A DNA stretch of 64,000 nt from Pseudocitrobacter faecalis (GCA_003315335.1 QNRL01000002.1:372001-436000); one strand, 5' to 3'; shown: positions 28,968-38,380, numbered from the stretch's first letter. The notes: generated by a model not told the origin, from the letters alone. Numbers and translations: made by a program.

Positions 28968-30989
28968 TTATTTACCTTTAATTTCATACAGCGCTGTTTG
29001 CCCTGCGACGACATGACCCTGCGCCTTAATGACCAGGCCACTGAAGTCGTCGATGTTGCTGCAAACCACCGGGCTAATCATTGAACGTGCATTGGCGTTC
29101 AGGTAGTCGAGATCCATTTCCAGAACCGGCTGACCTGCTTTCACTTCCGCACCCTCTTCCACCAGGCGAGTAAAGCCCTGGCCGTTCAGCGCAACGGTAT
29201 CGATACCCATGTGGACAACGATTTCCGCGCCTTTCTCGGTTTCCAGGCAGAACGCGTGGTTAGTGTTGAAGATTTTCACGATGGTGCCCGCTGCCGGAGA
29301 AACCACGGTTTTATCCGTCGGTTTAACCGCTACGCCGTCGCCTACCGCTTTGCTGGCAAAGGCTTCGTCTGGCACTTCTTCCAGCGCCACAACCTCACCG
29401 GTTACCGGAGATACCAGCTCGGCAATCACGGTACTGTTATTCGGCACGGCCTGTGGTTTTGCCGCAGGCGCTGCTGCCGGTGCCGCAGTGGCTTCAGCCG
29501 CCGCGACCGGGCCTGTGGTTTTCATCGCGTTGGCGATTTTCTCTGCCACGAAACCGACGATAATCTGCACACTGGTTTTGTTCAGGCGGATAACGCCGGA
29601 CGCACCCAGGCGTTTCGCCATCGCATCGTTCACCAGAGAAGAGTCTTTGACGTTCAGACGCAGACGGGTGATACAAGCATCAATGCCAGTCAGGTTATCA
29701 GAACCACCAACCGCGGCGATGTACTGACGCGCCAGGCCGGAAACATCCTGCTCTTTATCGCTACCGACATTCGTATCCTGACCATCCGCTTCGCTGCCGG
29801 CAACCGCCAGTTCGCGGCCCGGGGTCATCAGGTTGAATTTGGTGATGGTGAAACGGAATACCACGTAGTAGATAACGAAGAACACCAGCCCCTGCGGGAT
29901 GAGCATCCACCAGTGTGTCGCCAGCGGGTTACGCGAGGAGAGCACCATATCCACCAGACCCGCGCTGAAGCCGAAACCAGCAATCCACTGCATGCTGGCC
30001 GCGATAAATACGGAGATACCGGTCAGGAAAGCGTGGATCACATACAGAACCGGCGCCACGAACATGAAGGAGAATTCCAGCGGCTCGGTGATCCCGGTGA
30101 AGAATGCCGCGAAGGCACCCGCCATCATGATACCCAGCACTTTCGCTTTGTTTTCAGGACGCGCGCAGTGATAGATAGCCAGCGCGGCACCCGGCAGGCC
30201 GAACATCATGATTGGGAAGAAGCCCGCCTGATAACGACCGGTGATACCGACTACCGCTTTACCCGCTTCGATAGACTGTGCGCCACCGAGGAAGTTAGGA
30301 ATGTCGTTAATACCCGCCACATCGAACCAGAACACGGAGTTCAGCGCGTGGTGCAGGCCAACCGGAATCAGCAGGCGGTTGAAGAAGGCGTAAACGCCCG
30401 CGCCAACGGAGCCCAGTTTCTGGATGTGCTCACCGAAGTTTACCAGGCCGTCGAAAATTACCGGCCAGATGTACATCAGAATAAAGGCGACCACGATCAT
30501 CACAAAGGAGGTCAGAATCGGCACCAGACGGCGACCGCTGAAGAACGACAGCGCCTTCGGCAGCTCAACGCTGCTGAAGCGGTTGTAGAGTTCCGCAGAG
30601 ATAATACCGACCAGAATACCCACGAACTGGTTACTGATCTTACCGAACGCCGCCGGAACCTGGTCCGCCGGGATTTTTTGGATCATCGCCACTGCCGCCG
30701 GAGAACATAACGTAGTCAACACCAGGAAGCCTACGAAGCCAGTCAGCGCCGCAGCACCGTCTTTATCTTTCGACATCCCATAAGCCACACCAATGGCAAA
30801 CAGGACGGACATGTTATCAATAATGGCCGAGCCAGACTTAATGAAGAACGCGGCAAGGGCGTTATCGCCACCCCAGCCGACAGGGTCGATCCAGTAACCA
30901 ACCCCCATCAAAATTGCCGCCGCAGGCAGCGTGGCGACCGGCACCATCAGGGCGCGACCGACCTTTTGTAAATAACCTAGAATACTCAC
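28968..30989 (-). CDS. nagE: N-acetylglucosamine PTS permease EIICBA
   Basis: 673 residues from GTG 30989, preceded by a strong AGGGGG; an upstream GTG at 31022 adds 11 residues with no SD. EIIC (about 1-385, ten-helix glucose-superfamily type with GITEPLEFSFMFVAPVLY) is followed by EIIB (phosphocysteine in GIDACITRLRL, near 435), an Ala/Pro linker and EIIA (phosphohistidine in EIVVHMGIDTVAL near 595). It imports GlcNAc as GlcNAc-6-phosphate. EIIA matches E. coli NagE closely; EIIC and EIIB look much more different from K-12 than the neighbouring genes do. Divergent from nagBACD. Confidence 0.93.
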   Translation of the reverse strand: MSILGYLQKVGRALMVPVATLPAAAILMGVGYWIDPVGWGGDNALAAFFIKSGSAIIDNMSVLFAIGVAYGMSKDKDGAAALTGFVGFLVLTTLCSPAAVAMIQKIPADQVPAAFGKISNQFVGILVGIISAELYNRFSSVELPKALSFFSGRRLVPILTSFVMIVVAFILMYIWPVIFDGLVNFGEHIQKLGSVGAGVYAFFNRLLIPVGLHHALNSVFWFDVAGINDIPNFLGGAQSIEAGKAVVGITGRYQAGFFPIMMFGLPGAALAIYHCARPENKAKVLGIMMAGAFAAFFTGITEPLEFSFMFVAPVLYVIHAFLTGISVFIAASMQWIAGFGFSAGLVDMVLSSRNPLATHWWMLIPQGLVFFVIYYVVFRFTITKFNLMTPGRELAVAGSEADGQDTNVGSDKEQDVSGLARQYIAAVGGSDNLTGIDACITRLRLNVKDSSLVNDAMAKRLGASGVIRLNKTSVQIIVGFVAEKIANAMKTTGPVAAAEATAAPAAAPAAKPQAVPNNSTVIAELVSPVTGEVVALEEVPDEAFASKAVGDGVAVKPTDKTVVSPAAGTIVKIFNTNHAFCLETEKGAEIVVHMGIDTVALNGQGFTRLVEEGAEVKAGQPVLEMDLDYLNANARSMISPVVCSNIDDFSGLVIKAQGHVVAGQTALYEIKGK

Positions 30990-31093
30990 TTTATTCCCCC
31001 TATGAGACCCCGTTAGGCTCACGCTTTGCTGTTTTTTATAGTGTTACAACTGATAAGTACGACGAATTATTCATTGACATGTGGAGTGTGTGA

Positions 31094-31119
31094 AAAATTA
31101 ATTCGTATCGCAAATTAAA
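31094..31119. promoter_or_regulatory. NagC operator, nagE side
   Basis: AAATTAATTCGTATCGCAAA then TTAA: T/A-rich arms around a CG core, as in the E. coli nagE operator. Its centre is about 94 bases from the nagB-side box, the spacing that allows NagC to loop the nagE-nagB intergenic DNA. Confidence 0.75.
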
Positions 31120-31130
31120 CACCCTTTTTT

Positions 31131-31146
31131 TGTGATTTTTGTCACC
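31131..31146. promoter_or_regulatory. CRP site between nagE and nagB
   Basis: TGTGATTTTTGTCACC fits TGTGA-N6-TCACA with one mismatch. It lies between the two NagC boxes, the same arrangement as in E. coli, where cAMP-CRP activates both divergent promoters. Confidence 0.8.
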
Positions 31147-31189
31147 AAATATCGCTATACCCCCTCCCTTTTGCTGGCTAACTCGCAAA

Positions 31190-31212
31190 ACTTATTTTAT
31201 CATTCAAAAAAT
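31190..31212. promoter_or_regulatory. NagC operator, nagB side
   Basis: CTTATTTTATCATTCAAAAA has a T-rich and an A-rich arm around a weak core, a NagC-like pattern, at the expected distance from the nagE box. The other parts of the 30990-31311 gap are promoter DNA and the nagB leader. Confidence 0.6.
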
Positions 31213-31311
31213 CAAAGCGGATTGACCCCTTGTTACCGCGAAAGTGCGTTACGCTTTAAGATAAGCATTCGTCAATCCACGACCTTTTTAAATTAACTAT
31301 TGAGGTGAACA

Positions 31312-32112
31312 ATGAGACTGATTCCCCTGGCTACAGCAGAACAAGTGGGCAAATGGGCCGCGCGTCATATCGTTAACCGCATCAACGCGTTCAACCCGAC
31401 CGCCGATCGTCCGTTCGTGCTGGGTCTGCCGACTGGCGGCACGCCGCTGACTGCCTATAAGGCACTGGTAGAAATGCATAAAGCGGGCCAGGTTAGCTTC
31501 AAACACGTTGTAACGTTCAACATGGACGAATACGTGGGCCTGCCGAAAGAGCATCCGGAAAGCTATCACAGCTTCATGCACCGTAATTTCTTCGACCACG
31601 TGGATATTCCGGCTGAAAACATCAACCTATTGAATGGTAACGCCGCAGATATTGACGCAGAATGCCGTCGTTATGAAGAAAAAATTCGTTCTTACGGCAA
31701 AATCCACCTGTTTATGGGCGGCGTAGGCAACGATGGTCACATCGCGTTCAACGAACCGGCCTCGTCTCTGGCTTCCCGTACCCGTATCAAAACCCTGACA
31801 CACGAAACCCGCGTGGCGAACTCCCGTTTCTTTGACGGCGACGTCTCACTGGTTCCAAAATATGCGCTGACCGTTGGCGTGGGCACCCTGCTGGACGCGG
31901 AAGAAGTGATGATTCTGGTGTTGGGCAACCAGAAAGCTCAGGCGCTGCAGGCGGCCGTAGAAGGCAACGTCAACCATATGTGGACCATCAGCTGCCTACA
32001 GCTGCATCCGAAAGCCGTTATGGTCTGCGATGAGCCGTCTACGATGGAGCTGAAAGTGAAAACGTTGAAATATTTCAACGAACTGGAAGCAGAAAACATC
32101 AAAGGTCTGTAA
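31312..32112 (+). CDS. nagB: Glucosamine-6-phosphate deaminase
   Basis: 266 residues, the E. coli length. It converts GlcN-6-P to fructose-6-P and ammonia. Substrate and catalytic motifs visible: [26 protein letters not shown] (Asp72 region), [14 protein letters not shown] (Asp141/His143 region). SD TGAGG before the ATG. First gene of nagBACD. Confidence 0.98.
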   Translation: MRLIPLATAEQVGKWAARHIVNRINAFNPTADRPFVLGLPTGGTPLTAYKALVEMHKAGQVSFKHVVTFNMDEYVGLPKEHPESYHSFMHRNFFDHVDIPAENINLLNGNAADIDAECRRYEEKIRSYGKIHLFMGGVGNDGHIAFNEPASSLASRTRIKTLTHETRVANSRFFDGDVSLVPKYALTVGVGTLLDAEEVMILVLGNQKAQALQAAVEGNVNHMWTISCLQLHPKAVMVCDEPSTMELKVKTLKYFNELEAENIKGL

Positions 32113-32121
32113 TGTATTATC

Positions 32122-32149
32122 GCCCTGCGGTATGTGCAGGGCGCTTTTT
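32122..32149 (+). terminator. Terminator-like hairpin between nagB and nagA
   Basis: GCCCTGC (32122-32128) pairs with GCAGGGC (32136-32142) around a 7-base loop, then GC and five T. It may partly terminate transcription or protect nagB mRNA, giving more nagB than nagACD product; the effect is inferred. Confidence 0.65.
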
Positions 32150-32167
32150 AGAAACCCGGGGGTCGTA

Positions 32168-33313
32168 ATGTATGCATTAACTCATGGTCGGATTTACACT
32201 GGCCGCGAAATTCTGGATGACCACGCGATTATTATCGCTAATGGCCTTATTGAACGTCTCTGTCCGCTGGCAGAATTACCGTCAGATATTGAACAACGTT
32301 CAGTCAACGGCGCCATTATTGCCCCTGGTTTTATCGACGTTCAGCTGAACGGCTGCGGCGGCGTGCAGTTCAACGATACAGCAGAAGCCGTAAGCGTTGA
32401 AACGCTGGAAATCATGCAGAAAGCCAACGAAAAATCGGGCTGCACCAGCTATCTGCCAACGCTTATCACCTGTAGCGACGATCTTATGAAACAGGGCGTG
32501 CGCGTGATGCGCGAGTACCTGGCCAAACATCCTAATCAGGCGCTGGGCCTTCATCTGGAAGGGCCGTGGCTGAACATTATTAAGAAAGGCACCCATAACC
32601 CGGCCTATATCCGCAAGCCAGAAGCCTCGCTGGTCGACTTCCTGTGCGAAAACGCGGACGTGATTACCAAAATCACCCTGGCCCCGGAAATGGTGGAGCC
32701 TGAGGTTATCCGTAAACTGGTTGCCGCAGGGATCGTGATTTCTGCGGGTCACTCCAATGCGACGCTGGAAGAAGCCAAAACCGGCTTCCGCGCGGGCATT
32801 ACGTTTGCCACCCACCTTTATAACGCGATGCCGTACATCAGCGGCCGCGAACCGGGTCTGGCGGGCGCCATTTTTGACAATGCCGATGTCTACTGCGGGA
32901 TCATCGCTGATGGCCTGCACGTCAACTACGCCAACATCCGTAACGCCAAACACCTGAAAGGTGAGAAACTGTGTCTGGTTACGGACGCCACCGCGCCAGC
33001 AGGTGCAAATATTGATCAGTTCATTTTTGCTGGTAAAACAATATACTACCGTAACGGTTTGTGCGTAGATGAAAACGGTACGTTAAGCGGCTCCTCTCTG
33101 ACCATGATTGAAGGCGTTCGCAACCTGGTCGAGCATTGCGGCATTGCACTGGATGAAGTGCTGCGTATGGCGACACTCTACCCGGCTCGCGCAATTGGCG
33201 TTGATGGGCATCTGGGTCAGATTGCCCCGGGCATGACCGCAAACCTGACCGCGTTCACGCGCGATTATAAAATCACCAAGACCATCGTTAATGGTAACGA
33301 GGTCGTTAACTGA
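32168..33313 (+). CDS. nagA: N-acetylglucosamine-6-phosphate deacetylase
   Basis: 381 residues from ATG 32168 (E. coli 382); the longer frame from 32132 has no family support. Amidohydrolase fold. Motifs: [28 protein letters not shown] (metal-ligand Glu131 region), [12 protein letters not shown] and ATHLYNAM (metal His), VTDATAPAG (catalytic Asp). It makes GlcN-6-P and acetate, feeding NagB, and lowers the NagC inducer GlcNAc-6-P. Confidence 0.97.
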   Translation: MYALTHGRIYTGREILDDHAIIIANGLIERLCPLAELPSDIEQRSVNGAIIAPGFIDVQLNGCGGVQFNDTAEAVSVETLEIMQKANEKSGCTSYLPTLITCSDDLMKQGVRVMREYLAKHPNQALGLHLEGPWLNIIKKGTHNPAYIRKPEASLVDFLCENADVITKITLAPEMVEPEVIRKLVAAGIVISAGHSNATLEEAKTGFRAGITFATHLYNAMPYISGREPGLAGAIFDNADVYCGIIADGLHVNYANIRNAKHLKGEKLCLVTDATAPAGANIDQFIFAGKTIYYRNGLCVDENGTLSGSSLTMIEGVRNLVEHCGIALDEVLRMATLYPARAIGVDGHLGQIAPGMTANLTAFTRDYKITKTIVNGNEVVN

Positions 33314-33325
33314 GTAAGCGAAAGT

Positions 33326-34546
33326 ATGACATCAGGCGGACAAGCTCAAATTGGTAATGTTGACCTCGTAAAACAGCTTAACAGTGCGGCCGTTTACCGC
33401 CTGATTGACCAGCATGGGCCAATCTCGCGCATTCAAATCGCCGAACAGAGCCAGCTTGCTCCCGCCAGCGTAACCAAAATTACGCGTCAGCTTATTGAGC
33501 GCGGATTGATCAAAGAAGTCGATCAACAGGCCTCCACCGGGGGCCGCCGCGCTATCTCTATCGTCACCGAAACCCGCAATTTTCACACCATCGGCGTGCG
33601 CCTTGGCCGTCACGATGCGACGCTCACCCTTTACGATCTCAGCAGTAAAGCGGTGGCTGAAGAGCACTACCCCCTGCCCGAGCGTACCCAGGAAACGCTG
33701 GAACATGCGCTGCTCAATACCATCGCCACCTTTATAGAAACCTGCCAGCGCAAAATTCGCGAGCTGATTGCTATTTCCGTAATTTTGCCCGGACTGGTTG
33801 ACCCTGAAAGTGGCGTGATCCGCTATATGCCGCACATTGCGGTAGAAAACTGGGGACTGGTTGGCGCGCTGGAAAAACGCTTCAAGGTTACCTGTTTCAT
33901 CGGCCACGATATCCGCAGCCTGGCGCTGGCAGAGCACTACTTCGGTGCAAGTCAGGACTGTGAAGACTCTATTCTGGTGCGTGTGCATCGGGGAACCGGC
34001 GCAGGGATTATCTCTAACGGGCGCATTTTTATTGGTCGTAATGGTAACGTCGGTGAAATCGGCCATATCCAGGTCGATCCGCTGGGCGAGCGCTGCCACT
34101 GCGGTAACTTCGGCTGTCTGGAAACCGTCGCCGCCAACGCCGCCATTGAACACCGCGTGCGTCACCTGCTGGAACAGGGCTATCAGAGCCGCGTGACGCT
34201 TGATGATTGCACTATCAAAACCATCTGCAAAGCCGCCACTAAGGGTGATGCGCTGGCAACGGAAGTGATTGAGCATGTAGGACGTCATTTAGGTAAAACC
34301 ATCGCTATTGCGATTAACCTGTTCAATCCGCAGAAAATTGTCATTGCCGGTGAAATCACCGAAGCTGAACGTATTTTGCTGCCTGCTATCGAAGGCTGCA
34401 TTAACACCCAGGCGCTGAAGGCGTTTCGCAAAAATCTGCCGGTGGTGCGCTCTACGCTCGATCACCGCTCCGCGATCGGCGCGTTTGCGCTGGTCAAACG
34501 TGCGATGCTCAACGGGATTCTGTTGCAGCATTTGCTGGAAGGTTAA
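33326..34546 (+). CDS. nagC: NagC, GlcNAc-6-P-responsive ROK repressor
   Basis: 406 residues, the E. coli length. N-terminal winged helix (SQLAPASVTKITRQLIERGL) and ROK sugar-kinase-like domain with the zinc motif CHCGNFGCLE. It represses nagE and nagBACD and acts on chiP when GlcNAc-6-P is absent. Its own predicted operators are at 31094, 31190, 26833 and perhaps 27048. It starts 12 bases after nagA. Confidence 0.97.
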   Translation: MTSGGQAQIGNVDLVKQLNSAAVYRLIDQHGPISRIQIAEQSQLAPASVTKITRQLIERGLIKEVDQQASTGGRRAISIVTETRNFHTIGVRLGRHDATLTLYDLSSKAVAEEHYPLPERTQETLEHALLNTIATFIETCQRKIRELIAISVILPGLVDPESGVIRYMPHIAVENWGLVGALEKRFKVTCFIGHDIRSLALAEHYFGASQDCEDSILVRVHRGTGAGIISNGRIFIGRNGNVGEIGHIQVDPLGERCHCGNFGCLETVAANAAIEHRVRHLLEQGYQSRVTLDDCTIKTICKAATKGDALATEVIEHVGRHLGKTIAIAINLFNPQKIVIAGEITEAERILLPAIEGCINTQALKAFRKNLPVVRSTLDHRSAIGAFALVKRAMLNGILLQHLLEG

Positions 34547-34633
34547 TCCTCTTGCGCGCAGGCGGCCTCTCGCAAGGCAGCCTGCGTAATTCCGTGTATA
34601 ATTACGCCTCTTTCAGACCATGTCAGGTAGTCC

Positions 34634-35386
34634 ATGACCATTCAGAATGTAATTTGTGATATCGACGGCGTGCTGATGCACGATAACGTGGCCGTACCCG
34701 GTGCCGCAGAATTTCTAACACGAATTCTGGAGAAAGGCCTGCCGCTGGTACTGTTGACCAACTACCCTTCCCAAACCGGGCAGGATCTGGCGAACCGTTT
34801 TGCCACCGCAGGCGTTAACGTGCCGGACAGCGTGTTTTATACCTCCGCGATGGCTACCGCCGATTTCCTGCGTCGTCAGGAAGGGAAAAAAGCTTACGTT
34901 GTCGGGGAAGGCGCGCTGATCCACGAACTTTATAAAGCCGGTTTTACCATCACCGATGTGAATCCGGATTTTGTGATCGTCGGCGAAACCCGCTCCTACA
35001 ACTGGGAGATGATGCATAAAGCGGCTTTCTTTGTCGCCAACGGCGCGCGCTTTATTGCTACCAACCCGGATACCCACGGTCGCGGCTTTTATCCGGCCTG
35101 CGGCGCGCTGTGCGCGGGCATCGAAAAGATTTCCGGCCGCAAGCCTTTCTACGTGGGTAAACCAAGCCCGTGGATTATTCGCGCGGCATTGAACAAAATG
35201 CAGGCGCACTCGGAGCAGACAGTGATTGTCGGCGATAACCTGCGTACCGATATTCTGGCGGGCTTCCAGGCCGGGCTCGAAACCATTCTGGTGCTCTCTG
35301 GCGTCTCGACGCTGGACGATATCGACAGCATGCCGTTCCGCCCTTCGTGGATTTATCCGTCGGTTGCGGAAATCGATGTGATTTAA
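34634..35386 (+). CDS. nagD: UMP phosphatase (HAD family)
   Basis: 250 residues, E. coli NagD/UmpH length. HAD class IIA: nucleophile DIDGVL (Asp9 and Asp11), motif II VLLTNYPSQTG, Lys in VGKPSPWII, and motif III VGDNLRTDILAGFQAG. In E. coli it dephosphorylates UMP and other 5'-nucleotides. Last gene of the nag unit, with a longer gap (87 bases) after nagC. Confidence 0.95.
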   Translation: MTIQNVICDIDGVLMHDNVAVPGAAEFLTRILEKGLPLVLLTNYPSQTGQDLANRFATAGVNVPDSVFYTSAMATADFLRRQEGKKAYVVGEGALIHELYKAGFTITDVNPDFVIVGETRSYNWEMMHKAAFFVANGARFIATNPDTHGRGFYPACGALCAGIEKISGRKPFYVGKPSPWIIRAALNKMQAHSEQTVIVGDNLRTDILAGFQAGLETILVLSGVSTLDDIDSMPFRPSWIYPSVAEIDVI

Positions 35387-35395
35387 GTCGTTAGG

Positions 35396-35425
35396 TTGCC
35401 GGATGACATGTTGCTTATCCGGCAA
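35396..35425. repeat. REP-like palindrome after nagD
   Basis: TTGCCGGAT and ATCCGGCAA (9-bp stem) around a 12-base loop; a single REP-type element at the end of the nag unit. The remaining ~215 bases before asnB are AT-rich promoter DNA with no gene. Confidence 0.75.
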
Positions 35426-35642
35426 CACTTGTAACCATCGATTCATTCAATAAAAACACCAAATTATTGTTGATTCGCTAATTCCATCGTTCATAACCTG
35501 TCCATTTTTCAGCATCCATTAACTCCTGTTGCACTATTTCTTTTTCAGCCCCTAAAACGCTTGCGCCCTCTTGCGCTTTACGGCATTTTTTAACCCATAG
35601 CCACAACAATTTCACGACATTACAGGGTTAACGGAGAAGTCT

Positions 35643-37307
35643 ATGTGTTCGATTTTTGGTGTACTGGATATTAAAACTGACGCGGGCGAGCTGCGTAAAA
35701 AAGCGCTGGAGCTCTCCCGCCTGATGCGTCACCGCGGCCCCGACTGGTCGGGCATTTATGCGTGCGATAAAGCTATTCTGGCGCACGAACGTCTGTCGAT
35801 TGTTGACGTCAACGCCGGTGCGCAGCCGCTGTACAACGAAAAGAAAACGCATGCACTGGCCGTGAACGGTGAAATTTACAACCATCAGGCACTGCGCGCG
35901 GAATACGCTGACCGCTATCAGTTCCAGACCGGTTCTGACTGCGAGGTGATCCTCGCGCTGTATCAGGAAAAAGGCCCGGAATTCCTTGATGATTTACAGG
36001 GAATGTTTGCCTTCGCCCTCTACGACAGCGAAAAAGACGCCTACCTGATTGGCCGCGACCATATCGGCATTATCCCGCTGTATATGGGTTACGACGAATT
36101 CGGTAACTTCTATGTTGCTTCAGAAATGAAAGCGCTGACGCCGGTTTGCCGCACCATCAAAGAGTTCCCGGCAGGCAGCTATCTGTGGAGCAAAGATGGC
36201 GAAATTCGTCAGTACTATCAGCGTGACTGGTTTGACTATGATGCGGTGAAAGACAACGTTACCGATAAAAACGAACTGCGTCAGGCGCTGGAAGAGTCCG
36301 TGAAAAGCCACCTGATGTCTGACGTGCCTTACGGCGTACTGCTCTCCGGTGGTCTGGATTCCTCCGTGATTTCCGCCATCACCAAAAAATTCGCCGCACG
36401 TCGCGTGGAAGATGGGGAACGCTCTGAAGCCTGGTGGCCTCAGTTGCACTCCTTTGCCGTCGGTCTGGAAGGGTCGCCTGACCTGAAAGCTGCACAGGAA
36501 GTGGCAAACCACCTTGGCACTGTGCACCATGAAATTCATTTCACCGTGCAGGAAGGCCTGGATGCTATTCGCGATGTTATCTATCACATCGAAACTTATG
36601 ATGTGACGACGATTCGCGCCTCCACCCCGATGTATTTGATGTCGCGTAAAATCAAAGCGATGGGTATCAAAATGGTGCTCTCTGGCGAAGGTTCTGACGA
36701 AGTGTTTGGCGGCTACCTTTACTTCCACAAAGCGCCAAACGCCAAAGAGCTGCACGAAGAGACCGTGCGTAAACTGCAGGCGCTGCACATGTACGACTGC
36801 GCACGCGCCAACAAAGCGATGTCGGCCTGGGGCGTCGAAGCGCGTGTTCCGTTCCTGGATAAAAAATTCCTCGACGTGGCGATGCGCATCAACCCGCAGG
36901 ACAAAATGTGCGGCAACGGCAAAATGGAAAAACACGTTCTGCGTGAATGTTTTGAATCCTACCTGCCGGCAAGCGTCGCGTGGCGTCAGAAAGAGCAGTT
37001 CTCTGATGGCGTAGGTTACAGCTGGATTGACACGCTGAAAGAAGTGGCGGCAAAACAGGTTACCGATCAGCAACTGGAAACCGCACACTTCCGTTTCCCG
37101 TACAACACGCCGAGCTCGAAAGAGGGTTATCTGTACCGTGAAATCTTCGAAGAGCTGTTCCCGGTGCCGAGCGCTGCAGAATGCGTGCCGGGGGGCCCGT
37201 CAGTTGCGTGCTCTTCTGCGAAAGCGATTGAATGGGATGAAGCGTTCAAAACGATGGACGATCCGTCTGGTCGTGCGGTGGGCGTACACCAGTCAGCCTA
37301 CAAATAA
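35643..37307 (+). CDS. asnB: Asparagine synthetase B (glutamine-hydrolysing)
   Basis: 554 residues, the E. coli length. Class II glutamine amidotransferase with nucleophile Cys2 (MCSIFGVLD), RHRGPDWSG and AVNGEIYNH in the N domain; the synthetase domain has the pyrophosphate loop LLSGGLDSSVIS and SGEGSDEVFGGYLYFH. It makes Asn from Asp, Gln and ATP. Monocistronic with its own terminator. Confidence 0.98.
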   Translation: MCSIFGVLDIKTDAGELRKKALELSRLMRHRGPDWSGIYACDKAILAHERLSIVDVNAGAQPLYNEKKTHALAVNGEIYNHQALRAEYADRYQFQTGSDCEVILALYQEKGPEFLDDLQGMFAFALYDSEKDAYLIGRDHIGIIPLYMGYDEFGNFYVASEMKALTPVCRTIKEFPAGSYLWSKDGEIRQYYQRDWFDYDAVKDNVTDKNELRQALEESVKSHLMSDVPYGVLLSGGLDSSVISAITKKFAARRVEDGERSEAWWPQLHSFAVGLEGSPDLKAAQEVANHLGTVHHEIHFTVQEGLDAIRDVIYHIETYDVTTIRASTPMYLMSRKIKAMGIKMVLSGEGSDEVFGGYLYFHKAPNAKELHEETVRKLQALHMYDCARANKAMSAWGVEARVPFLDKKFLDVAMRINPQDKMCGNGKMEKHVLRECFESYLPASVAWRQKEQFSDGVGYSWIDTLKEVAAKQVTDQQLETAHFRFPYNTPSSKEGYLYREIFEELFPVPSAAECVPGGPSVACSSAKAIEWDEAFKTMDDPSGRAVGVHQSAYK

Positions 37308-37322
37308 TTGCCTGTATCTTGT

Positions 37323-37349
37323 AAGCCCCGGAGATATCCGGGGCTTTTT
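37323..37349 (+). terminator. Terminator after asnB
   Basis: AAGCCCCGG-AGATAT-CCGGGGCTT then T's, 15 bases after the asnB stop. Confidence 0.93.
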
Positions 37350-37594
37350 CATTCCCCTTTTTATATCCTGCCCATATACACCCTCAGGCCATGTTCAGCA
37401 TAAGCCGCATCGCAGATGAATAGGTCGATTTCGCAGTACAATTGTTGAATTCCCTGAATCATCCTTTACGCTGAAATAACAGCTTCATGGCGCGTATAAA
37501 AACACGAAGTAACCAATTTTTGCCGAATATTCCATCACGCTGTTCGCAACCTAACCAAACAGTCACATTCCGGCAATTTTCCTTGAAAAAGAGG

Positions 37595-37623
37595 TTGACG
37601 CTACAAGGCTCAATACGCATAAT
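37595..37623 (+). promoter_or_regulatory. tRNA operon promoter
   Basis: TTGACG (-35), exactly 17 bases, then CATAAT (-10), followed by a GC-rich discriminator (GCGCCCC) typical of stringently controlled stable-RNA promoters. It lies about 40 bases before the first tRNA. The rest of 37350-37662 shows no gene. Confidence 0.85.
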
Positions 37624-37662
37624 GCGCCCCGCAACGCCGATAAGGTAACGCGAAAAAAAGAT

Positions 37663-37739
37663 GGCTACGTAGCTCAGTTGGTTAGAGCACATCACTCATA
37701 ATGATGGGGTCACAGGTTCGAATCCCGTCGTAGCCACCA
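37663..37739 (+). tRNA. metT: tRNA-Met (CAT), elongator
   Basis: 77 bases including an encoded CCA, cloverleaf arms intact, anticodon CAT. First gene of the seven-tRNA operon; identical to the metU copy at 38062-38138. Confidence 0.97.
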
Positions 37740-37748
37740 TCTTTTTTT

Positions 37749-37833
37749 GCGGGAGTGGCGAAATTGGTAGACGCACCAGATTTAGGTTCTGGCGCCGCAA
37801 GGTGTGCGAGTTCAAGTCTCGCCTCCCGCACCA
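37749..37833 (+). tRNA. leuW: tRNA-Leu (TAG)
   Basis: 85 bases with a long variable arm and encoded CCA; anticodon loop TTTAGGT gives anticodon TAG. Nine bases after metT. Confidence 0.97.
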
Positions 37834-37856
37834 TTCACCAATAAGCGTTGCACGGA

Positions 37857-37931
37857 TGGGGTATCGCCAAGCGGTAAGGCACCGGTTTTTGATACCGGCA
37901 TTCCCTGGTTCGAATCCAGGTACCCCAGCCA
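37857..37931 (+). tRNA. glnU: tRNA-Gln (TTG)
   Basis: 75 bases, anticodon TTG, encoded CCA. Identical to glnW. Confidence 0.97.
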
Positions 37932-37967
37932 TTTTTCTTCGATATGTGCGGATAACCGCGACGGTAT

Positions 37968-38042
37968 TGGGGTATCGCCAAGCGGTAAGGCACCGGTTTT
38001 TGATACCGGCATTCCCTGGTTCGAATCCAGGTACCCCAGCCA
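37968..38042 (+). tRNA. glnW: tRNA-Gln (TTG)
   Basis: 75 bases, second identical copy of the TTG-anticodon Gln tRNA. Confidence 0.97.
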
Positions 38043-38061
38043 TCGAAGAAAGCAGTAAATT

Positions 38062-38138
38062 GGCTACGTAGCTCAGTTGGTTAGAGCACATCACTCATAA
38101 TGATGGGGTCACAGGTTCGAATCCCGTCGTAGCCACCA
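38062..38138 (+). tRNA. metU: tRNA-Met (CAT), elongator
   Basis: 77 bases, identical to metT. Confidence 0.97.
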
Positions 38139-38182
38139 AATTAGAAATTTATCGATTTTTTCGGTAAACTTGCAAGACTTGT

Positions 38183-38257
38183 TGGGGTATCGCCAAGCGG
38201 TAAGGCTCTGGTTTCTGATACCAGCATTCCGAGGTTCGAATCCTCGTACCCCAGCCA
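38183..38257 (+). tRNA. glnV: tRNA-Gln (CTG), diverged anticodon stem
   Basis: 75 bases, anticodon CTG at 38215-38217. Differs from glnX in the anticodon stem (CTGGT/ACCAG instead of CCGGA/TCCGG) and in the base just before the stem; both stem changes are compensated, so the cloverleaf is intact. Confidence 0.96.
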
Positions 38258-38293
38258 TTTTCAAAAGACGTTCACGTTGTGAGCGCACCCTGT

Positions 38294-38368
38294 TGGGGTA
38301 TCGCCAAGCGGTAAGGCACCGGATTCTGATTCCGGCATTCCGAGGTTCGAATCCTCGTACCCCAGCCA
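38294..38368 (+). tRNA. glnX: tRNA-Gln (CTG)
   Basis: 75 bases, anticodon CTG, encoded CCA; the same sequence as I recall for E. coli glnV/glnX. Last tRNA of the operon. Confidence 0.97.
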
Positions 38369-38380
38369 CATAAAAAAAAA

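Noticed and set aside
29211-30710. 499-residue plus-strand ORF opposite nagE
   Set aside because: Antisense shadow; Arg/His/Asn-rich with no recognisable domain, while nagE on the other strand is a full PTS protein.
37459-37695. 78-residue minus-strand ORF upstream of the tRNA operon
   Set aside because: It begins inside metT antisense and crosses the tRNA promoter; no SD and no similarity.
37663-38368. Regularly repeated ~75-base units that could suggest a CRISPR-like array
   Set aside because: Each unit folds as a tRNA with CCA end and different anticodons; no short direct repeats with spacers and no cas genes are present.
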